From Taxillus chinensis (Eukaryota > Streptophyta > Magnoliopsida > Santalales > Loranthaceae), in assembly GCA_023512835.1 (NCBI GenBank), contig CM042089.1, positions 48,103,504 to 48,167,503 on the forward strand: DNA of 64,000 bases, read 5' to 3'. Positions within the stretch are counted from its first letter, which is position 1; each line of letters opens with the position of its first letter. Positions 11,816-22,551 of this stretch are shown in pieces. The translations under genes and the position numbers were made by a program. The notes below the pieces were generated by a model, which was not told where the DNA came from, did not search any database, and saw only the letters and a program-made list of their open reading frames with translations.

Positions 11816-13375
11816 TGTAATGACCCATGTTTGGGTTGATTTAATTGGTAGTGAATATCTCATTTTGGTATCGTGCTCGGCGATATGAGCGTTTTGGCTG
11901 TAGTTGGGTCTAATTTGGAGTTTGGGACCTTGAAAGGCTAATTGTGTAATTTTGGTTGTTTATTAATTAAAGAATTAGCAGAAAATATAAATAGGAGGAA
12001 CATAAAGAGAGCTTCCATTTTACGCTATCACATTGGTGTGTTTGAGAGAGATTTTTGGGGCGATTTGGGTTCATAGAGCTCAAAGAATCACTCCAGGTAG
12101 GGGTTCCTGTACTCTTTCCCTTGATTATGTTCTTGCTTTGCACGAATTTTGTCATGATGTGAAATATAGCATGAACCTTGGGTTTTTGAGAAATTTGGCC
12201 AGATGAAGAACATGCCAAAAATGATGATGAACAGTACCCTGAGTGATCTAGGAAGGGTTGAAGTTCAAAGCATCGAAGGTCAAACCTTCAAGGCAAATCT
12301 TCGAGTCTTCGAGGCAGATCTTCGAGTCTTCGAGTCTGAGCTTTGCGTCTTTGGGTTAGCAGTCCTGTAAACCATTATGCCGCAAAGTGTTATACATAAG
12401 TTACAATGTAAATAACGAAATACCCCCCCTTTCGGATTCAAAGAAAAATACTAGAAAATCAAATTCCCACTCCTTTAAAATGTGAAAAATGAGATTTAGT
12501 GTAAAATCCCGAAAATATGTAGTTTTTCGTAGTGGTGACTTTTTGGAAAGTATGTTTAGGCCTCTCAGAAAAATCCTCAAAAATCAGATTATCTTAGTTA
12601 TGGTATGGGAAACCAATGCCAGGACTTTTTATTTCAAGAAAATAGTTTCTACGAAAATTTTCTCTCTTGGTCAAGACTTGAGGATAGTTTTGTAAAAACT
12701 GGCCTATATTACAGAGAGAGTTATGAACCCTATGGGTCTGCAAGGCTACCTTGTTAAACATGAGAAGCTATTGTTTAGGGCCTAGGAGGCGAGATTTGTT
12801 CAGAGCCTAAGAGGCTACTGTGCCTGAGAGGTAATACGGGGCCCGAGGGGTAGTACTGTGCCTGGGGGCAATATGGTGCCTGAGAGGAAATATTTGGGAT
12901 TACCTGGGAGGTTTTCTTTGTATTTTAATGTGTGTACATGATTGACATAGTAATATATATGTAGTATTACACGAGCACATGCCTACACTAGTTTACAAGT
13001 TGGGATGGGTCGGGGAGACATGATCCCTACTAAGTTGTGGTTGCTCACCCCTCCTATTGTCTTTGTTTTTGTTTGTTTCAGATGCTTACAGGAGCTAGGA
13101 GGTTTACCAGAGGTGAAGACCTGGTGTTTATTTATTTGTTTTGGATTGTAAAAACTATGATGTAACCCCATGGGGGAACATGTATGTATGTGTGTTTGTA
13201 TTATGGGTTGAAATGAGATTTTCTGTTTTCGTGTGCTATATATGTAGTATGGATTAGGGGTGGCACCCGTGCTATGGTCCCTTTCTTGGTGTTATCACCA
13301 ACCCCTTGTCCCTTCGGGCACAGGCATGGGGATTCACTAACCGGTTTCTATGGGACGGAAATCCGGGGTGTGACA
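11816..13375 (+). mobile_element. Solo LTR of a chromovirus-like Ty3/gypsy family
   Basis: The ends are tgtaatgaccc and ..atccggggtgtgaca, the typical 5'-TG..CA-3' of this group. It has TATAAATA at 11986-11993 and the conserved '..gagacatgatccctac' and 'gttgctcacccctcc' segments near the 3' part. A TTCGAG-rich tandem stretch (12268-12360) and a second tandem stretch built on 'gcctgagaggtaat' (about 12778-12890) are internal. No PBS follows. Flanking 5-mers gtcca and atccg agree at only three positions, so the target duplication is eroded or the element was moved. Confidence 0.75.
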
Positions 13376-15737
13376 ATCCGTGTAGAAACCATGCGATGGT
13401 CGATCAATTTGGTCGACTGAAATTTCAGTCGACCACCTTCAACTTTTGAAATAACCAAAAGTTCCCGAAAGTATGGTCGATTGAACTGGTCATTCAAAAT
13501 CTTCAAGGAGGACCTTTACATTTTAATCAACCATTTTCTGCAATTTGTTCTCCATCCTTTCCTTCTTTCTTTGAACCTTGTGCTTGACAATTTCTTCATC
13601 TAAAAACACCACAACCAACACAAAAGGTACTACAATTGCTATGTTAGGGGGTTAGTTCGATAATCAATCAAATTGTATCAAAATAAGGGTGAAATCATGT
13701 TCAATTGTCATACAATATCCCTTCATTTGACATCAAAATAAGGTTCAAGAAACCCCCTAACAAACAACTCCACACTTAGAATTTGCTCGTCCCGAGGCAA
13801 ATAGAATTATGAAGCACAACAAAACAAAGACAATGATATGGATATAACAAGTATGTAAAAGAATAAGATGCTCATAAGGACAAATGGTTTAACTTCCAAT
13901 ATCATGGAGGAAATCATACATATTCAGTCTAACAATCATCTGTTATCCTTACATAAGACTAAAAAGCAATTGAATATACAACCATTTTGAAGTAAACTCC
14001 TCAATTCTTTGGAATTCTCATGATGAGCAAAGCAACCTCACTCATAGGATAAACTCACCCCGCTCACTCTCAATTCTTCGTGGAATTAAACCAAAACAAG
14101 TGTTTTCCTAGCCCTTTATAGTGATCCAGCCAACATGCCATTACCCAATAGTTCGTGCCATAGACCACAATTATATAAAAAGTAACAATGCCTAAATCAC
14201 AACCCGCTTTTATTCTCTATGTACAAGAGAGATCTAATTACAAACACGCTCTGAAGATATACAAATATCATATTATTCTCTTTTTTTGCTTTTACAAGGC
14301 TTATGTTGTGGTAGTCTATATAATCTTATAAGGTTTTCCTTGAAGGATCATACATCTCCATAGTCCATAACCTTAACAACTTTTTTTTACACACTTTTAC
14401 ATATAACCCTTAATTTGAATAACATTGTGCCCCATCTTTAACAAACAATTTATACAACACTATACAAATTGGAACATTACCCTATTCTAAACAAAGTGAG
14501 CTATGACTCCAACTCTACCATTCCAACTAGCCATTTTATCATTGTAGAGCTATAGAAGCACTTGTTCAAGTTTAAAGAACCACAAAGTGAACACTCATCA
14601 AAATACATGGCACTCATTAAACTCTAAATACACTAATTCAAGGAATCAAGTTTGCTTATCCAAAAGTTGTCAATTCAATATGAATTCAAGTCTTTGTTCA
14701 AACATATGATGATCTCATTCTAAGTTAAAAGACTGTCATGCATGAGATTAACAAGTAACCATTAGAGTCAAATATATTTCATTCTTAAACATGCTATGTA
14801 TATATATTTTAAAAGTCTTTACTATACATTCATAACTATATCCATTTAACTCTCATTCACATATTGCTAATAACCCTTTTTAACAAGACATCAAACAAAT
14901 GTTTAAATTGGAACAATCAAAAACAACACTGAAAACATGCCCAAGAAAAATTGCATTTCATTCAAACTGCAATGCCATAACCCCACACTTCAAATTTTGC
15001 AATGTCCCTCAGGAAATTACAAAAGAAAAAAAAGAAAGATGAAGCAAACCTAACGTTTATGATGAGAGGGAGCTGGCTCACTTTAAAAAAAAAGATCATT
15101 TGAGCAATAAGCTCATGAAGAGCTTGTAAAGGAACAGAGGTTGAACCTGGAGTATCCCATACACCTCCATGTGCTTGCATACAATCTGTCATGTAATAAC
15201 ATAAAAATGGTCCACCTCTTGTATTGTCAATTTGCAAAGGTGATAATTGGACTGAAAAGAGCATTGGCTGTTCTGGTTCCTTGAGACCAAAATAAGTGTG
15301 AATTCCAGCTATTTTCAAAGCTTGATGGAAAGTTTCTCCTACCCCTACTGTTAAAGCTGTCATTCTATATACATTGTGTTGGACCCTTTTTTTTTGGGTT
15401 AAACACGTTTTATAAAATTTAATTTCTTTCATTTCATGCCCGCTTGCTGTGAAATTTTGTAAGATAAAAGAGTTGTGATTGCTGAGCTGAAAATGTCCAA
15501 TTTCAATGATTTATTCAGAAAGGCCTTCAAACGCCAAAGAACCAGTCCTAGGTGATAGAAAATCAAATTTGAGGATTAACGCCTTCGACCATATTTAATT
15601 CTAAGGTCAAACGAAGAAGTTATGGTCAAAATAGCGTTCAGACCGCTAACGATGGTCAAACAATAATTGACCTTCAAAATGACACTTTAGATCTGGTCAT
15701 GAACCTCATTTTCCTATGCCACTCGTTATTCTAAGAA

Positions 15738-15740
<3 letters not shown>
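13376..15740 (-). mobile_element. Minus-strand LTR retroelement remnant
   Basis: On the minus strand around 13775-13800 the phrase 'cgggacgagcaaattctaag' followed by tgtggagttg resembles the end of the coding region and polypurine area of Tat/Athila-type gypsy elements. Flanking parts are AT-rich and non-coding, with repeated 'ggtcga/ggtcaaac' motifs at 13395-13440 and 15585-15680. No gag or pol domain is recognisable. Boundaries are uncertain. Confidence 0.4.
14962..15432 (-). other. Unrecognised 156-codon ORF
   Basis: I do not recognise this product. The middle (about 15094-15363) reads like real protein, mixed in composition and without repeats: TFHQALKIAGIHTYFG and LCYYMTDCMQAHGGVWDTPG. 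The ends look like read-through of intron or simple sequence (Phe-rich tail, basic head). It could be an exon captured by, or belonging to, the surrounding retroelement remnant. No membrane segment or catalytic motif is evident. Confidence 0.3.

Positions 15741-15741
<1 letters not shown>

Positions 15742-15784
<43 letters not shown>
15742..15784. repeat. (TA)n microsatellite
   Basis: Uninterrupted TA dinucleotides. Confidence 0.95.
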
Positions 15785-15787
<3 letters not shown>

Positions 15788-17102
15788 CACATATTTACTC
15801 TCGGGGCATTTTAAAAAAAAATCATAAATGTATATTTTTCTGTAATAAAACAGTTTTGGGATGCACAGTAAATGCTTGATGCAAAATAAGATTATTTTCA
15901 AATAAAAGAGACACGAGGTCGCTCCTTATGACGCTCCAAGTCCCAAAGTAATTTTCTTGTAATTGTTTAAAACCCGAGTCACCTTACTAATCCCAAAAAC
16001 CCAAAATGTCAGTAAAAAATTACAAAATGAGTCAATAAAAATATTTTTCTTTTTCTTCCTTCCTCTTTGCCCCACACATTTTGCCATATATCATCCTCTT
16101 ATTTGTTCAAGCCAAAGAAAACAAAACAAAACCAAAAAAATACAAATAAAAGGAAAAAAAGAAAAAAATCCACACCGCAGGTTTACTTCAACCTTATCAC
16201 TTCACATGTTGTCATTTTCCACTTCTCTCTCCCACAGCGTGGACGCCGTGCCCACCAAAGGACCACAACAAAGCCCATATCTCCTCTCTCACTTTTAGCC
16301 ACCGCCCTCAATCAAACCCTAATTCATCTTCCCCTATTTAAACCCATCAAACCCATCAACCAAGGGGGGCTCTCGAATCCAAAAATTTAAACCACAATCT
16401 CCCAGTTCCTCTCCTCCCTCAATCCCTTTAAAGAGTTCCCCCGACTGGAAATTGCAGTCGCCAACTATCACCTTCGTTCCAACCATGCCCTGAACCGCCG
16501 CCCCTTGTTGACACCATCACTCCCCACGACGCTGCTACATGGTGCAGCCTCCTCAATCGTGATGCAACATCACGCACCACCAGCTGCCGTCTCACCCTCT
16601 AACCTGCACGACCCTGCCACTGACATAGCCTCTACGGCACCATCCGACATTGACGGGTCAAACCAAAGCATGCCATAGCCCTCCTCGCTGTCACCATATC
16701 AACTACCTGATGTTGGCCATTCCAGATCAGCCACGCGACACGCAAGCTCCCTCCACTGCTGATGACAAAGTCTCCCTCGCCGCAACCACGTCGAACCAAC
16801 TCGAGTTGCTGTTGGTCACAATGTTGCTGGCGTAATACTCTCCTACCACGCTTCACCACCTCACATCTCCATGTTTCATCGCCTGTCCATGGGTCACCCA
16901 AGGGAGCAAGAAAGTAGTGATTTTTTTTCCTAAATTAAAGAAAAGTTGATTGTGTGGGTTTGTTTGACATGATTCATGCTTTGTTAGTATGTTTGTTAAT
17001 ATGTGGTTCATGCTTTATTATCCTTGGTTCTGTATGCATGTCAACGTGAGTTTTATTTTAGATCTGTCCTTTCGATTATTTTCTTTCATTTTCATTTCTT
17101 TT
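15785..17102. other. Unclassified sequence left of the nested block
   Basis: Composition shifts from AT-rich to C-rich at about 16230-16860. No ORF has domain support. The tail 16920-17102 (T-rich, 'gatctgtcctttcgattattttc') joins smoothly in style to the sequence resuming at 59527, as expected if both sides were one stretch before the insertion. It may be a 5' UTR intron of an unseen gene. Bases 16613-16632 recur exactly at 17434-17453. Confidence 0.4.
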
Positions 17103-17219
17103 GTATTTTACATAGTTTTCAAAGCGCCAAGGTGACCCTGGCGTTTGAGGGTCCGAGCTAGGCAAGCGTCGCCTAGGCGACGCCTAAGCGGTGCCTAGGC
17201 AGTCTAGGCGTTTTTAATA

Positions 17220-17561
17220 TATATATTCCCATTTAATATGGAGCCTATCAGGTATATATATATATACTAGTACGGAACAGGGCCAAATAAAACCTCCGTG
17301 GACTATGAACAGTAATATATATATATATATATATTACTAGTATATATTTGGACTATGAACAGGTACCAATGTTACTAGTACCGTAAAGGTACTAATTACT
17401 AATGGCGATATATTTGGTACTAATATATAGGCTCCTGCCACTGACATAGCCTCCATTACTAATATATATATATATACCTTTACTGTAGAGGTGGATGTGG
17501 TACCAATGTATATTTTTACAGGAGAAAGCAGGTAGCACCTCCATTCGTAAAAGTACCTCCA
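17220..17561. other. Scrambled filler DNA at the left border of the pararetrovirus
   Basis: A patchwork of short blocks: '(gg)actatgaacagtaat' found in the viral promoter (33318-33332), a 20-base exact copy (17434-17453) of flanking host DNA at 16613-16632, several 'ggtaccaatg' and 'ctccattactaatatata' units, and runs of TA between them. Blocks meet at gtac, ctcc or atat microhomologies. The pattern fits templated end-joining repair. Confidence 0.7.
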
Positions 17562-17613
17562 TTCTTCAAGATTCTCTGATGTCGGTTCCACATCCACCTC
17601 TACAACTTTCCAT

Positions 17614-20600
17614 ATGCCTTCCATTAAATTATCCCCCCCTCGACTTTCTACATCTAATCTTCCCCATAGGCCTAGATTATCCACCTCCTTCCAAAACGTC
17701 GAATATAGATCCCAAATACAAAGACCACTTTACCAACCAGAACTACCTAAACCAAAAAGTCCACAATCACCTTCTTCTCTAAATAACTCAAATCATTCTT
17801 CTCCACCTTCTCCATCTTTCTCTGCTTTTACTGAAAACATCCAAAATGAATTAAATGTTTTACAAATCCCAATTAAAATTAACAAACAACAACTTCATGA
17901 TGACTTTTACTCCCAACATAATGAACAAAAACGAAATTGGTTTTTTAAACATTTTAATAGTACGCGTCAAGAAATTCAAACCAAGTTTTATTCTTTTCTC
18001 CAAAATCATAATATCCAAATCCTATTTTTTGATTGGTTTGAAATTTATGCTTCTGAAAATTTTATTAATTATCCTTTTAAAACTATTACACCCATATTTC
18101 ATCCTCAAATACCCAAATGGGAACTCAACAACTCCAAACTCCATGAACCATTACATCCAACTTGGGAACTCTCTGATAATAACACCACAATTAAATCTAT
18201 CCATCCTCCTTTTAGATCCATTAAGATTCCTTACTACAATCAAAAGGTAGACGTTACTCCCTACAAACATCCTAGTCATGATACTAGTACAAATCTCCGT
18301 AATATAGTCCAACAAAATAATTTTACCAATGCTCATTTACAAACAATTGCAACACAATTAACAAAAATTACACCACAAAATAATATCCTTCCACACTCAA
18401 ACATTCGAACTCCCATTTTTAAACCATTTCAAATATCCAAAGATAGTCAACAAGAGTTTGACCAGTCAAAATCTGAGTTATTATTTCATCTTAAAACAAA
18501 ATTAAATAACCTTGAACAATGTCTTACTTCCTCGGATATTCCCAAAACTCCAAAACAGGAACAACCATCCTCTTCAAAGATTGTCCCTGAAACACCTCAA
18601 AGCTGTGCTGTTCTTACAAAGTCAGAAGACCATTCTCCCCCATATCCTATTCCTCAAATTAATAATTTTAATTACCCAACTCCAAAACCAATCCCTATGA
18701 CAGCAGCTCCTGATATTGGTTTTGAACATAGAGGTCTCTCTACCCAATCTCGATTCAATGCCTCCACTGTCTACGAATGGAACATAGATGGTCTTTCCGA
18801 ATATAATATTCTCAATCTCCTTCACCAAATGTCCATGGCCTCTAATGCATACAAAACCCAAACCAACCTCTCCGACAGAGCTATTGCAGAACTCCTCATT
18901 TCAGGTTTCTCTGGCCAACTCAAAGGATGGTGGGATTTCTATTTTTCTTCTACACAAAAGGAAATGATTCTCAATAGTGTTAAAACAGATGAAAGTAATA
19001 CCCCTCTTATTGATCAACAAAATGAAACAATTCCTGATGCTGTTTCAACTTTAATTCTCTCAATAAGTATCCATTTCATTGGTGATTCCTCTCATCTAAA
19101 AAACAAAAATGCTGAACTCCTTTCTAATCTTCGTTGTAGAAAGTCACGAGTTTTCAATATTATAAAAACACTTTCCTTACTCGAGTCATGCTCAGGGAAG
19201 ATTCAAACCAACCATTCCTGGAAAGAAAAGTTTTTAGCTTGGTTTACCTAACCTTTTAGGAGAACGAGTTAGAAATAATATTAAAGAAACCATAGGCAAT
19301 CCTATCCCCTATAATAAACTTACTTATGGTGAATTAATTAGTTTTACCCAGAAAGCCGGTCTTCAAATATGTCATGATCTAAAAATTCAAAAACATTTAA
19401 AATGGGAAATGAAACAAACAAAACAAGAATTAGGTTCTTTTTGTCAACAATTCGAGTTCTCCCCTTCCCTTTCACCACAACACTGTGACGGAAGCTGTTC
19501 TAAAACCACAAAACAATCTCCACATAAAACTTCTCATAAAAAACCATTCAAACATTTCCCCTCTACATCCCATAAATTCCCCACAAATGAATTTTATACA
19601 AAACCAACTCCAAAAAATCCTTCCAAATCCAAAACCATTACTTGTTGGAAATGCGGAAAAATCGGTCATTATGCTAAAAATTGTCGTGTTTCCCAAAAAC
19701 TCCATGAATTAAGTTTAGATAAAGATCTAGTTAACAAAATTGAAAGTCTTCTTCTTGAGAACTCCAGTGACTCGGATTTTATTAGTTGCTCTGAGGATAA
19801 TCAGGCTCTCCAAATTGATGAACTTGCCAACCCAAATTCCTCTGATAATTCTTCTAACAGTTTAAATGTACTCTCCAGAGACCATCAGTCCATTCTTGAT
19901 GTCATCCAACAAGTTGATAATCCACAAATCCAAAAACAATTAATTGAGAAACTCATCCCTTCACTAGAGCAAAATTCCACCAGACCACCTTCTATTCCTC
20001 CCACTCATTATGATTTAACTACCATCCTCAAAAGACAAAATTTTTCTCAATCTCCTACTCTTTCTCTTGAAAATCTTCAAAAACAAATTCTACAATTACA
20101 CAATCGAGTTGAACAACTCGAAAATTTGAAAAATAAAGTTACTCACCATTTTCAAAGCATTGACATTTCTACTAATAATTTTACTAACCAAAATGATTCC
20201 CCCGAAAACCCTTCAAATGAATATCTTTTCCTTCTTAGAGAAATCACTACACAAAAATATTTTATTCATATTACCATTAAATTTAATGCTCATTCCATCC
20301 TTGACACAATTGCTCTTTTTGATACGGGTGCTGACCTAAACTGTATTCAGAACGGGTTAGTTCCTCCAAACCTCCATACTCCTTCTCATCAAAGTCTCGT
20401 TGCCGCTAACAACCAAGACCTTCCTATCTCTTCTCAAGCCGAAGGTATTATAATTAATAATAATGTCCAAATTAAAACAAATTTTGTTTTATTACAAAAT
20501 ATAAATTATGCTGTTATTCTTGGTACCCCTTTCATTCATTTAATTACACCTTATACGGTTCATTATGATCATATTTCTGGCAATCCAAATCTTATTTTCC

Positions 20601-20791
20601 ATTTTTTACAAAAACCACATATTCAAAATTTTGAAATTTTAAAATCATATGCTATCACTGCCCCTCCGAGTAACCTTCTGCAGGAAGAAGACTCCCAGGC
20701 GGACTTCCCTGACACCATCACCCATAAAGGTATCCAACCGTGTGTAGTCGGTCAGAATGACTACACCTCATTAGATGCAAACGGCTTCTAA
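17614..20791 (+). pseudogene. Pararetroviral coat protein-zinc knuckle-protease module, arm A
   Basis: Two open segments (17614-19251 and 19409-20791) belong to one broken gene; a one-base insertion relative to arm B near 19236 shifts the frame. In order: a Pro/Ser-rich head; an ILFFDWFE motif (about 18025-18048); a coat-protein core with GFSGQLKGWWDFY (about 18905); a CCHC zinc knuckle CWKCGKIGHYAKNC (19643-19684) that would bind RNA during packaging; a Gln-rich coiled-coil-like stretch; and a retropepsin-like aspartic protease with DTGA (20321-20332). No reverse transcriptase follows this protease, which is unusual because in most relatives protease and RT are contiguous. The reading frame ends inside the first 122-bp repeat of the promoter region. 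In arm B the frame is also broken, at different places. Confidence 0.8.
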
Positions 20792-20981
20792 TGGGCCGTC
20801 ATCAAATCCGTTGATCGCTGTGGGTTTGCGTAAAATCCAAAAAAGCACTCTGTGCAAATCCGTGTGTAGTCGGTCAGAATGACTACACCTCATTAGATGC
20901 AAACGGCGCCTAATGGACCTCTATCAAATCCGTTGATCGCTGTGGATTTGCGAAAAATCCAATGAAGGCCCATTCCCAGCG
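20738..20981 (+). repeat. Two tandem 122-bp repeats with a hairpin
   Basis: Units start at 20738 and 20860, each beginning ccgtgtgtagtcggtcagaa. Each contains gtgtagtc and gactacac arms around a 9-base loop (20742-20766 in the first). Only one unit is present at 26607, and two are present in arm B (ending 33846). Confidence 0.85.
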
Positions 20982-21347
20982 GCCCATCCAAATTGCAGGT
21001 CCAAATTTATCCGGCCCAATCCCAGCGGCCCAGTAAAGCTCTTATAACAAATTCAGTGTCCAGGACAGGCCCAATCCCAAACGGCTCATCCAAGACACAG
21101 CCCAAAGACCATCTACAGTATTTGGCTCCAGGCCCAATGCCCATGCCAAAGTGAAGCCCAAGACTATACGGTCCAAATGGCAGTCACAGGCCCAGGAAAG
21201 TCTATTCCCAAAGGTCCATGATGCTGAAGCCCAAGTCCAAGGTTTCATTTTACTGTTCATAGTCCACGTGGCGAAATTAAAAAAAAAAAAGAGGAAAGTC
21301 AAATCCCTAAGTTACCCTTCCTTCTTCTGGAAGCCTCCTCCCGTGCC

Positions 21348-21355
21348 TATATAAG
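21348..21355 (+). promoter_or_regulatory. TATA box of the viral promoter, arm A
   Basis: TATATAAG about 80 bases downstream of a ccacgtgg G-box. The same pair occurs at 27097-27104 and, inverted, at 33216-33223. Confidence 0.75.
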
Positions 21356-22269
21356 GAGACCCCCTCCTCCTCCTTTCATAAGCTTTTCATTCCCCAAGCA
21401 TACATACAAACACTCTCCCTCTTCCCCGAAGAGCTTCTCTCTCCTCTCTCCTTCTCCGGCGAACCTCTCCTCTTCCGGCGGACTTCTCCGGCAACGTTCT
21501 TCCTTCTTCTTCCCCCCTCTTCTTAATTAAGTTTGTTTTACAAGATGCTTGGTTGAAGCTCCGAAGTTGTATTTTCCTTTTTTATTTCCAAAGGTATGTA
21601 TATGTATTTCAAAGTTTATTAATGAAATAATTTGTTCTTTTCTTATCCTATCTCTCCCTTCCCCCAATCCTCTTTTATATTTATGCACATACATATATAT
21701 CACTGATATATATGTATATTATTAGATAAAGTATATATTTATATATGTATACAACCCCATGACTATGTGCTTGGCTTTCAGTCGTGGAGGACTTTAATTA
21801 ATTAATTTATATATATATATATATACGTATATGTATTATATATGCACTACTACGACCCCATGATTATGTGCCTAGCTTTCGGTCGTGGTGGTTTTTAATT
21901 TAATATATAAGTCCCTTTCCCCCTTTTTCTTATTTTTTTCATGTGGGCCCAACAGGGCATCATTATGTTTCGTCCTTATTAGTTTACTTTTACTTTAAAA
22001 GTCTTTTCATAATTAAAGTCTTTTATGTGGGCCCTACCGGCCATTATTGTTGCTTGTCTTATTCGTTTACTTTTAATTACAGTCTTTTATGTTTTAAAAT
22101 ATCAAGAAAAGAAAATAAAAAGTAAAAATATTAAAAAAGATATTGGTATATCGGCTGGAAACCAGTAACATCCTCCATTGGAGAGGGCACTTCTGGAAGA
22201 TACAACGCCACGTACCAATAATTAAAATACATCGGTACTAGTAGTCACGCTTCCATTCCGTTTCTCCAT

Positions 22270-22281
22270 TGGTATCAGAGC
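22270..22281 (+). promoter_or_regulatory. tRNA-Met primer-binding site, arm A
   Basis: TGGTATCAGAGC is complementary to the 3' end of initiator tRNA-Met, the primer of Caulimoviridae and many LTR elements. It lies at the end of the leader, about 270 bases before the next ORF. Confidence 0.85.
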
Positions 22282-22551
22282 CTGTCGATCGCAGGTGTGG
22301 TAGGGAAAGCAGCAGATCCAAGGAGGTAGGTCCCTGTTGAAGCCGACGGACAGGCGTGTTTGGGCAGTAAAACCTTGAGTTAAGCCAACGGTTACCGGCC
22401 TGACTTTGATCCCTATTCCATCGACGCTCGCCATCTCGAAGTATCTACCCCTTCGATTCCATCCCCTCCGTGACTAATCGTATCCGGTCAGCTACTGTAG
22501 TTAGTTCTTGTTCTTTTGTTATAGCGTATCTGGTAAGTTCTCTTCTTAAGT

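Larger units (their letters stand above)
20738..22551 (+). promoter_or_regulatory. Viral intergenic region: promoter and leader before the RT module
   Basis: Tandem 122-bp repeats are followed by a G-box ccacgtgg (21264-21271), the TATA box TATATAAG (21348-21355), a pyrimidine-rich start region, an AT-rich leader with several short ORFs, and the primer site at 22270. This order is that of a caulimovirid pregenomic promoter and leader. A near-identical copy of the 5' half is at 26607-27610, and an inverted copy is at 31994-33846. No coding ORF is supported in it. Confidence 0.75.

Noticed and set aside
16632..16901. 89-codon minus-strand ORF in a C-rich stretch
   Set aside because: No domain or motif is seen, and it overlaps an equally open plus-strand ORF; composition alone explains both.
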